From: Anadara kagoshimensis
Lineage: Eukaryota > Mollusca > Bivalvia > Arcoida > Arcidae
NCBI GenBank assembly: GCA_021292105.1
Contig: CM037870.1
Location: 44,100,576 to 44,164,575 of the forward strand
Length of the DNA stretch: 64,000 bases
Direction: 5' to 3'
This document shows, piece by piece, positions 55,819 to 64,000 of the stretch. The notes under the pieces are model-generated. The model searched no databases, was not told the DNA's origin, and saw only the letters and a list, made by a program, of their open reading frames with translations. A program made the position numbers and the translations under genes. Numbering within the stretch: position 1 is the first letter of the stretch; every line of letters begins with the position of its first letter.

Positions 55819-57029
55819 CTGGAATATAAAAAAATCAGAAAGATAAAAGACGTACTAGTATTTGAATTTAACATAGATTACTGTGACTGAAAACAATGTC
55901 TTTAATTAAATTTAAAACTAAAAGATGAAATAATTGACAATCTAGTGCTTGTTGAATGTGATTATAGAAACATTACATCATATAGCAGTTTGTTGAAGAT
56001 ATTAGTATATTTATCATAATACTTATACTTGTTTATATAACATTTTAATGGGTTATCATTTAAAAGAATGAAAAAATACTTATTTTATGACATATCTAAA
56101 AATGTTATAAATGGAATGACAAAACAGGCAGTCAAAAACAAACTCACGATCCCAAAAGCAAAGTAAAAACTTTGAAAAATCAATTACTTGACCTTCCAGT
56201 AGGGAATTTATTCCGAAAGGGTAAGCATCCCCTGTTCAGCTAGCTTTTTCTCGCCACATGTAAAATCGAAATGGAGAATGAGAAAAAAATGGGAACATAT
56301 CCAGGATAATTTTGGATACAGATATAATACTTGAACAATATTTCCATATTTCAACAAAAGAAAATAATCAGTTGTAAAGGATTGTGGCACTTCTTGTATA
56401 ACATAAAAATACTAAAACTATATTTATCCAAATCATGAAAATGTTAAACTGCAAATTTATACTTAATATATTTATAGTAAAAGATAAGGCGACAAGTCAT
56501 GCATTGACAATTCATTGAATCAATTTCGGTAAAATTTTTGGGTTTGCTTTTTATTTAAAACTTTTTTCTGCTGCCCAGCATATTCTGATTATGTACTAGA
56601 AACAAATATAAGTTAAGATGAGAATCAACTTACCCACCGATCCTTTCTCTAACCCGCCTGATAAATATAAGAAGAAAAAGAATAACGATAAAGATGACGT
56701 ATTACTTTCTTTGTTTTTTTGTTGTTTTTATGAACAACAAGGACGGATTACGTTGCGAAAGCAAAATAAATCTCAGAAGAATCAAATCATAATGCAGAAA
56801 CAGCAAATAAAAAAGATATAAGTTTGTTATTATTATAATGTTTTGTTTTTTTTACAATTTCCAATTAATTTGCATTACCAAATGTCATTGGTTTAAAAAT
56901 ATAATAAAAAGTGAAACACTCAAAATGTTTGCCTAAGAGCCCTATAATAATTGTTTATTTTTATTTTATTTTTGGAAATCAGGACCGGACTGTTTTTGTG
57001 ATTATATGTATTTGTATTGTTTTTTTTTT

Positions 57030-57090
<61 letters not shown>

Positions 57091-57845
57091 CTTGATTAAT
57101 ATAAAATTTTAATGCGAAGATGACAACTATAAAGAAAAATATATAGCTTAGTAAGTATAATACACGTGTGCGTGTACAAATGTTTGGGATTAAAATCGTA
57201 CTTACCAGCGTAACCACCTAGAGCTGAAATTTAAAAGGTATCCTAATTACAAACAAATATATTGTAATAAGGTCAGAAAAATGACCAAAATAACAAACAA
57301 CTAAAAATACTATTTTAACAACCAAACAATTTGGGTTTGCATTTTTATTTTTTTTTTTCTGCCGTCTTACATATTTTGATTATGTAATAGAAACATGAGA
57401 GTCAACTTACCAAACGCTTTTTTCTCTAACCCACCTGATAATTATATGAAGAAGAATAATAACAATAAAGATGACGTGTTATTTTATTTTTGTGATTTAT
57501 GTAAACAAAAAGGACAGATGATATTACGAAAGCAAAAATGAGGCTTAGAAGAATCAAATCATAATGCAGAATCAGTAATTAGAGAAAACATATTTATTAT
57601 TATTACAATGCTTTGTTTTTTACAATTTCTCTACAACTACCAGATTAATTTCACTTTTATACTTATTTTGCAAAACCCAATGTCATTGGTTTCAAAATAT
57701 AACAAAAAGTGAAATACTCAAAATATTTACCTAAGGGACCTATAATGATCGTTATTTTTTTTAATTTGGAAATCAAGACCGGATACACGTTTCAATACTC
57801 TGGATTTGTGATTTTATCGATTTTTATTGTTTTGTATGATGACAT

Positions 57846-57882
<37 letters not shown>

Positions 57883-60304
57883 CTTGAAAATGATAATTAA
57901 TATTAAATATGTATGCGAGGAATCATAAACCCTAAATTTATTTTGATTACAAAGATGACAACTATAAAACTATTAAAATGTATAGCTTGGTAAGTATAAT
58001 ACGCATGTAAGTGTACAAATGTTCGAGATTAATGGATGTAAAACTTTGTTATAACTTTTGTTAACAAAAAGATCGTACTTACTAGCGTAACCTAAATCTG
58101 AAATATAAAAGGTATCCTAATTACAAACAACTATATCGTTATAAAGTCAGACAAATTACCGAATTTACAAACAACTAAAATACGATTTTAACAACCAAAA
58201 AAGAAAAAAAACAAAGCAAAATGATAATAAAACAACAAGAGATGTTGATTAGATATTGATAAAGATGTGAACTGTTTTCCATTTATAAAACAACATTTTG
58301 CGATATTTCTACATCTTAGGACTTACGTGAAAGATAAATAGAGTACAGCATATTGACTTAAACAAGTCATCTATTAACAATTTTTTATTCTTATTTCTGA
58401 AATGCAGATTAATGACTTACTGCAGTAACTATGTTAGTATTAAGTACAATTGATGCCTATTCCATATTTTCTTCCGTAATCTTTATGCAATGTAGAATTC
58501 ACTTGAGCGTATACAACAAGTTTTAAACTACTCTTTATGGAGTTTATAGAGTTTTTTGTTTTGTATATCGGTATGTTAAATAATTGTTCTGGTGCAAAAC
58601 TATTTAATTTTTTTGCTAAGAACACTTTTGTCAGTTTTTAAGCTTTAAGCCGTAAGGTTCAATTCATTTCCTTCTGTGTATCGACTACTTTATACTGACC
58701 AGGTACATGAACATCTTCAATATACAATGGGGTTCAGCAGTGTATCATGTGATATCCTATAACATTGGTGTGGAATAATAGTTTCCATTGGAGATAGAAT
58801 CATTTCAGTCCACGTAGAAATGATGTTATTTCAGAAAATTTTGACATACAACTGTTCCAAAACTTTTCATACAAGCTTTGTGGGTATTAATTGCGTGTAA
58901 CGCTGGCGAACTGCATTAAGTGAGAATATTCCAAATATTTATTAGACCGTAGCCACTACAAACATTTACGTACCCTACCTTTCATAGAAAAAAAATACTA
59001 GTACATTTTCATCTTTTTATTGATTCTTTCTTTAATAGTTATTCATTAACAATACCAAACAAGCATATTACTATGCCTGTTTTCATTTTGCAGCACTGGA
59101 TGATTCTGTCGAAATTATGTAATAATCATATTAATTGATAACATTATCTTAAACAATCGTGTTTGCATTTTAAACTGAATTACACATTTTAAGCAGAATA
59201 TATCATCTTGCTAAACGCTAATGTTTTTGTTAAATGTAAACATAAGTTTATATAATGATCAGCTTACCTCCTGCTCTTTTCGCTAACCTTCTTCCTGTGT
59301 AATATATATATAAATATACTGTATCAGATACGTTTGTAGATAATTTACATATAATGATTTTTAATTTTTGAAAAATTAAAATCACGAATTTGCAAACATC
59401 TCAAACCTAGTTAAGTAGGTAAATTTATATTTGTTTCGCAGATATTTGGTTGCAAAACAGTTACTCTCATGAACGTACGCAATTTATCTGAATACCAAAA
59501 CAGTTGATATTAATGTTTGAAAGGCAGAAAAGCTTCAGCAAATCAAACACAATAATATAATCCGTGTCCATGCTCAAAAAACAATCACAAAAAACTAAAG
59601 CCCATCGACTCTAATTGTGTTGGTAAAAATAATATGTTCTCGGAGAGAGAGAGAGAGATTTATTTCTTTGTACATGATAATTGACTGGTGATAAATATGT
59701 TTTGAAAGAAATGTATAACAAGTCAAATACTCGTTTTAGTTTTCATCTTTTCTTGGAAAATGAATTTGTCCTGTTATGTTTGTCAAAACACCTTCACTTA
59801 CCTTTCCTATCCTGCTTTGGCACTAGAAATGAAATATAGAAGAATCAATACAAGAAAGAATATGGAATAAAGCCAGAGAATTTACCAAAATCTATAAAAA
59901 CTTAAGAATGTATGATTTATAACAAAAACAATAACAATAAAGATCATATATTGATTGTTGGGATTGTGATTTTAATGTGAACTCATATGTATGGTTTTCT
60001 TCCTAATCAAAATATTATTTTCTAAACAATAAACTTCAAGCATAAAATCATGCTAAGATTTGATATGTTTCAAAACATTTTTCATTTTTCATGTTGTCTT
60101 TCAAACCAATTTCAAGCTTTTTAGAGGCAAATATATTATATTTGATTTTTCTCAACAAGTTTTAATTGAATCTGTAATGAAAGAAAAAGTTTATATTACG
60201 GTCAAGTACATAAATTTGAAGTTCTATATTTCCTGTTCCTTCCATTCTTTATTTCGCTCTTACACGTGGTGCAGATGTAGCTAGAAAAATAGGAAGTGTT
60301 TACC

Positions 60305-60386
<82 letters not shown>

Positions 60387-62915
60387 AGAGGGAGGCATTT
60401 TGTTTTTCTAGTACATGAGAATTTTAAACTTTCCTTAAAAACTGGAATTTACATACTACGTTTCGTAAAAAAGGCCGTACTTACAATGGGTTCCCCCTAA
60501 AATGAAACAAAATGTATACAAATATAAAAGAATAAAGGAAAAAAGCCAGAAATCTAAAATAACTTAACAAAATATGATTTATAACAAAAGCGAAGATCAT
60601 TTATTGTAATTTCAACACCAACTGGTATGTTTGGTTTCGATTGATAAAATTGAAAACTATTAAAGACCGATTTAAAACAGATCTTGTCGATATTTGCAGA
60701 TATTTAATAGAAAAACAATGAAAAACTTACTAACGTAAGCAGTATACCTAGATACCAAAGCAGTTGATGTTTGAAGAACAGAAAAGGCTCAGCAAATAAA
60801 ACATGAACATATTTTATGAATATATTCATACTCATGTTCAAATTGCAATTATAAATCAAACTAAAAACTTTGAGATTTTACGTGGTTCAAATTCGCCGGA
60901 TTTTATGAAAATGTCATGTTTTTGCGTTTGAATTTCACCATCTTGCAATATTTCATAATGTTTCTAATTGTTCAACTTACCTGCCGCTCTTTTCGCTAGC
61001 CCTCCTGTGAAAAATATAAATATTACATATCAGTTACTACACATTGCCTATAATGACTTTTAAATTTGCATAATAAAAATCGCGACCTCGCAGATATCTT
61101 AATCCTGTAGTGTAGAAGAGTTCTGTCTTATCGACTTAACTGTATTTATAAATATAATAATATAATATGTTCTGAGAGAGATTTAAAAATTCTTGTGCAT
61201 AATAATTCATGCGATTGTTGATAAACACAGAAATTTGGTTTGATCATAAATATGTTAAATACATTTAACAGAAATGTATAGCTTGGCAAGTATAATTCTT
61301 ATTCAAATTCTTAACTATACAAACTAGGATAAATTTTTCATGTTATAGTTGTCAAAAAGGTCGCACTACCAAAGGAGCCACCTAGAACAAAAACAAATAA
61401 AAACGTATTATGGAATAGCACCTAAAGACTAAATAAAGTAACATTTCTAACTAACACAGATCATATATTGATTGTAGAGAGCGTGATTTATGTTTTATTT
61501 TAATTATTTCGTTTTGTATCGATTTATGTCACGTGTTAAAGCCAGTAAAGTACGCATATTGTAACGTACCGTTCATTTTCCACAATAAATATATTATCTG
61601 ACGATTTCTGGATAATAAACTTCAATCAAAAAACAAATGTTTCATCATTTTAAAATTGGTTGTGTAACGTCATAAAAAATCTTTCAAAGTTAATTTTTCT
61701 TTTAAACTAATTTCAAGCTTTTGGAAAGCTATATATATATACTTTAGATAACTGTTTCTTTCGGTTGTCTTAACAATTTTTCAGTGTAACTTTAATAAAA
61801 TAATAAGCTGATATAATACGTTTAAATATAACTTATACTGAGTTACATGCAAGAGGTGATAAACCAAATTTGAATTTGAATCACTTGGTGACAAACAAAG
61901 CTTTACAATACAATACACGGTTGGGCAAGTCAATTTTCAAAATTATATCCAAATAAACAAAAAATGAACATTCAAAGTTACTGTTATTTTGCATCTGATA
62001 TTCCAGTCTCGTTGAAATCTCCTTTGAAATTTATTTAGAAAATACGTAAACTGGAATGAATTGTGAATAAATTCAAGTATTATTATGTAAAAAAATTGTA
62101 TTTATGACATGTAGTTTTAAATAAAAATATTTTTCAAGTTTTAAAACTATAAAGAAAAATGGTGTTTGCCAAAGTATGGAGAAAATGGTGTAGGTGTATA
62201 AAAATTCACTTTACAAAATTAATTCACATCACATGTCAATTTTAGCTTTTCAAAACTCTGTGATATGCATTTTCACAATCATTTATCTACAAAAAAGTTG
62301 TATTTAAACCGAATAACATTGAAAAAGCACGATTTTAACAAAAGGTTTTCATCATTGAATTTGGCCATGAAAAACAACAAAAAATGTAGAAACTGAGTTT
62401 TTTTTAAAGCAAATGGATGTGTAACGTGTGGATTTTATGAAAATGTCATGTTTTTGCGTTTGAATTTCACCATCTTGCAATATTTCATAATGTTTCTAAT
62501 TGTTCAACTTACCTGCCGCTCTTTTCGCTAGCCCTCCTGTGAAAAATATAAATATTACATATCAGGTACTACACATTGCCTATAATGACTTTTAAATTTG
62601 CATAATAAAAATCGCGACCTCGCAGATATCTTAATCCTGTAGTGTAGAAGAGTTCTGTCTTATCGACTTTAACTGTATTTATAAATATAATAATATAATA
62701 TGTTCTGAGAGAGATTTAAAAATTCTTGTGCATAATAATTCATGCGATTGTTGATAAACACAGAAATTTGGTTTGATCATAAATATGTTAAATACATTTA
62801 ACAGAAATGTATAGCTTGGCAAGTATAATTCTTATTCAAATTCTTAACTATACAAACTAGGATAAATTTTTCATGTTATAGTTGTCAAAAAGGTCGCACT
62901 TACCAAAGGAGCCAC
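55789..62915 (-). CDS. Micro-exon gene, 3' end (Gly/Leu/Ala/Lys-rich peptide), unknown function
   Basis: Fourteen small exons on the - strand, thirteen internal ones of 9 to 27 nt. Each is a multiple of three and each joins in the same phase (two bases in, one base out). Twelve of the fourteen have clean GTAAG/GTAAA donors, and all have AG acceptors, mostly after T-rich tracts. Joined, they stay open to a TAA in the terminal exon. The product runs GSFGGLAKRAA twice, then GTHLPKQDRKGRRLAKRAG, DLGYASPLG, GLEKKAF, ALGGYAGLLG, GLEKGSVDHE, stop. Repeated LAKR and RR could be dibasic processing sites, and the composition suggests a secreted repeat peptide, but no signal peptide or start is visible; the 5' part must lie beyond 64 kb. 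I do not recognise the family. The organisation resembles micro-exon genes described in schistosomes, by architecture only. Confidence 0.7.
56130..56335 (-). mobile_element. Retroelement 3' fragment in a micro-exon gene intron
   Basis: On the - strand it reads YPKLSW followed by the degenerate tail. The only clear family member between the micro-exons. Confidence 0.45.
56634..56657 (-). CDS. Micro-exon b1 (24 nt)
   Basis: Between atttatcag and gtaagttg. Encodes GLEKGSV. Confidence 0.7.
56934..56942 (-). CDS. Micro-exon c1 (9 nt, GC donor)
   Basis: GGCTCTTAG between attatag and gcaaac. The donor has GC in place of the GT in its paralogue c2, so it may be used weakly or be dead. Omission keeps the frame. 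Confidence 0.35.
57031..57087. repeat. (GA)n microsatellite
   Basis: About 27 GA units inside unit A, between exons c1 and a1. Confidence 0.95.
57206..57223 (-). CDS. Micro-exon a1 (18 nt)
   Basis: Between aaatttcag and gtaagtacg. Encodes LGGYA with split codons. Confidence 0.7.
57411..57434 (-). CDS. Micro-exon b2 (24 nt)
   Basis: Between aattatcag and gtaagttg. Encodes GLEKKAF. Paralogue of b1. Confidence 0.7.
57731..57739 (-). CDS. Micro-exon c2 (9 nt)
   Basis: GTCCCTTAG between attatag and gtaaatat. Encodes PL with split codons. Very short; supported by phase, a paralogous copy at 56.9 kb and position in the module. Confidence 0.45.
   Translation of the reverse strand, partial: VP
57848..57880. 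repeat. (GA)n microsatellite
   Basis: About 15 GA units at the equivalent place in unit B. Confidence 0.95.
58083..58097 (-). CDS. Micro-exon a2 (15 nt)
   Basis: ATTTAGGTTACGCTA between atatttcag and gtaagtacg. Encodes (D)LGYA. Paralogue of the 18-nt exon at 57.2 kb, one codon shorter. Confidence 0.65.
59268..59294 (-). CDS. Micro-exon b3 (27 nt)
   Basis: Between attacacag and gtaagctg. Encodes RRLAKRAG. It is a diverged relative of b4 and b5 with one extra codon. Confidence 0.7.
59802..59822 (-). CDS. Micro-exon a3 (21 nt)
   Basis: Between catttctag and gtaagtga. Encodes PKQDRK, the most polar segment, with split codons in the common phase. Confidence 0.65.
60306..60381. repeat. Compound (TG)n(AG)n microsatellite
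   Basis: About 25 TG units followed by about 12 GA units. The ORF starting MCVCVCV is an artefact. Confidence 0.95.
60485..60496 (-). CDS. Micro-exon (12 nt)
   Basis: GGGGAACCCATT between cattttag and gtaagtacg. Encodes GTH with split codons. It shares the donor type gtaagtacg with the exons at 57.2 and 58.1 kb. Confidence 0.65.
60981..61004 (-). CDS. Micro-exon b4 (24 nt)
   Basis: Identical exon and splice sites to b5, in the left copy of the 1.53-kb tandem duplication. Confidence 0.7.
61370..61381 (-). CDS. Micro-exon a4 (12 nt, weakened donor)
   Basis: Same 12 bases as a5, but one T is missing on the genomic + strand just outside the exon, turning the donor from gtaagtgcg into gtagtgcg. 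It may be skipped; skipping would keep frame. Confidence 0.5.
62513..62536 (-). CDS. Micro-exon b5 (24 nt)
   Basis: Between tttttcacag and gtaagttg. Encodes GLAKRAA plus split Gly codons. Identical to b4. Confidence 0.7.
62904..62915 (-). CDS. Micro-exon a5 (12 nt)
   Basis: GTGGCTCCTTTG between ttgttctag and gtaagtgcg. Encodes (G)GSF with split codons. Rightmost exon detected. Confidence 0.65.
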
Positions 62916-64000
62916 CTAGAACAAAACAAATAAAAACGTATTATGGAATAGCACCTAAAGAACTAAATAAAGTAACATTTCTAACTAACAGATCATATAT
63001 TGATTGTAGAGAGCGTGATTTATGTTTTATTTTAATTATTTCGAACATGTTTTGTATCGATTTATGTCACGTGTTAAGCCAGTAAAGTACGCATATTGTA
63101 ACGTACCGTTCATTTTCCACAATAAATATTTATCTGACGATTTCTGGATAATAAACTTCAATCAAAAAACAAATGTTTCATCATTTTAAAATTGGTTGTG
63201 TAACGTCATAAAAAAATCTTTCAAAGTTAATTTTTCTTTCAAACTAATTTCAAGCTTTTGGAAAGCTATATATATATACTCTAGATAACTGTTTCTTTCG
63301 GTTGGCTTAACAATTTTTCAGTGTAACTTTAATAAAATAATAAGCTGATATAATAAGTTTAAATATAACTTATACTGAGTTACATGCAAGAGGTGATAAA
63401 CCAAATTTGAATTTGAATCACTTGGTGACAAACAAAGCTTTACAATACAATACACGGTTGGGCAAGTCAATTTTCAAATTTATATTCAAATAAACAAAAA
63501 ATAAACATTCAAAGTTACTGTTATTTTGCATCTGATATTCCAGTCTCGTTGAAATCTCCTTTGAAATTTATTTACAAAATACGTAAACTGGAATGAATTG
63601 TGAATATATTCAAGTATTATTATGTAAAAAACATTGTATTTATGACATGTAGTTTTAAATAAAAATATTTTTCAAGTTTTAAAATTATAAAGAAAAATGG
63701 TGTTTGCCAAAGTATGAAGAAAATGGTGTAGGTGTACAAAAATTCACTTTACAAAATTAATTCACATCACATATCAATTTAAGCTTTTCAAAACTCTGTG
63801 ATATGTATTTGTACAATCATTTATCTGTAAAAAAGTTGTATTTAAACCGAATAACATTGAAAAAGCACGATTTTAACAAAAGGCTTTCATCATTGATTTT
63901 GGCCATGAAAAACAACAAAAAATGTAGAAAAATGTAGAGTTTTTTAACGCAAATGGATGGGTAACATGTGTAAAAAATGGAAACATTGTCAAAACAGAGG

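Larger units (their letters stand above)
56538..57330. repeat. Micro-exon module, duplication unit A
   Basis: Holds exons a1, c1 and b1 and a (GA)n run. It aligns along its length with the next unit (shared gattatgtactagaaac, tgtcattggtttaaaaatat, ttaggataccttttaaattt on the complement). Confidence 0.8.
57331..58203. repeat. Micro-exon module, duplication unit B
   Basis: Holds exons a2, c2 and b2 and a shorter (GA)n run. Head-to-tail with unit A, clearly diverged, so an old tandem duplication. Confidence 0.8.
60899..62429. repeat. 1.53-kb tandem duplication, left copy
   Basis: Begins ggattttatgaaaatgtcat and ends gcaaatggatgtgtaacgtg. Carries exons a4 and b4. Only scattered substitutions and short indels separate it from the right copy. 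Confidence 0.95.
62430..63972. repeat. 1.53-kb tandem duplication, right copy
   Basis: Begins immediately after the left copy with the same ggattttatgaaaatgtcat and ends gcaaatggatgggtaacatg. Carries exons a5 and b5 with intact donors. Confidence 0.95.

Noticed and set aside
57029..57217. ORFs with RERERERE or SLSLSLSL
   Set aside because: Translations of (GA)n runs.
58157..58172. Possible 15-nt micro-exon (ttttag ... gtaattt)
   Set aside because: The duplicate unit lacks the donor (gtcatt) and the segment looks like ordinary intron sequence.
60312..60500. ORF starting MCVCVCVCV
   Set aside because: Translation of a (TG)n(GA)n microsatellite; its 3' part overlaps a micro-exon on the other strand.
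60727..60745. Possible micro-exon between ggtatctag and gtaagttt
   Set aside because: Seventeen nt, not a multiple of three, so it would break the otherwise constant phase.
63105..63135. Possible 27-nt exon before gtacgttac in the right duplicate
   Set aside because: The left duplicate has one extra base in the same segment, breaking frame, and the acceptor lacks a pyrimidine tract.

Overview
This window is animal nuclear DNA: AT-rich, with intron-split genes, abundant simple repeats, minisatellites, tRNA-derived SINEs and decayed transposons. The genes are metazoan. The interspersed element at 49.6-50.6 kb, with its ends reading 'cccatgggcct...ctcacctga' and 'tcaggtgagc', is of a kind I know from bivalve molluscs. 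I therefore read the window as a bivalve scaffold; phylum is fairly likely and species unknown.

Region 1 (1 to about 19.3 kb, + strand) holds the 3' half of a tensin gene. Eleven exons with matching splice phases encode a Ser/Pro/Gln-rich linker, an SH2 domain, a short linker and a C-terminal PTB domain. They give 489 codons before the stop, or 511 with an alternative donor. The 5' part of tensin lies left of the window.

Region 2 (about 19.3 to 25.2 kb) is intergenic, between two convergent genes, with nested retroelement and SINE remains.

Region 3 (25.2 to 44.4 kb, - strand) is a complete MGAT5 gene (alpha-1,6-mannosylglycoprotein 6-beta-N-acetylglucosaminyltransferase). Sixteen coding exons join without a phase error into 685 codons plus stop. 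A probable 5' UTR exon creates a spliced upstream ORF whose stop overlaps the MGAT5 start codon (ATGA). A two-exon Crypton-type tyrosine recombinase gene with one frameshift sits in the 3.9-kb intron. Other introns are full of 3' fragments of a reverse-transcriptase element, one of which abuts a splice donor.

Region 4 (44.4 to 55.4 kb) has no recognised gene. It holds a 27-bp satellite (0.9 kb), a 62-bp satellite with higher-order structure (1.7 kb), MITEs and a 1-kb interspersed element.

Region 5 (55.4 to 64 kb, - strand) is the most unusual part: the 3' end of a gene built from micro-exons of 9 to 27 nt. Every internal one is a multiple of three, all are in the same phase, and nearly all are flanked by strong splice sites. 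The exon pairs sit in a module duplicated about five times, including a recent 1.53-kb tandem duplication. The predicted product is a short Gly/Leu/Ala/Lys-rich peptide with repeated LAKR and GLEK motifs. I do not recognise it. No start codon or signal peptide is in the window, so the gene continues to the right.
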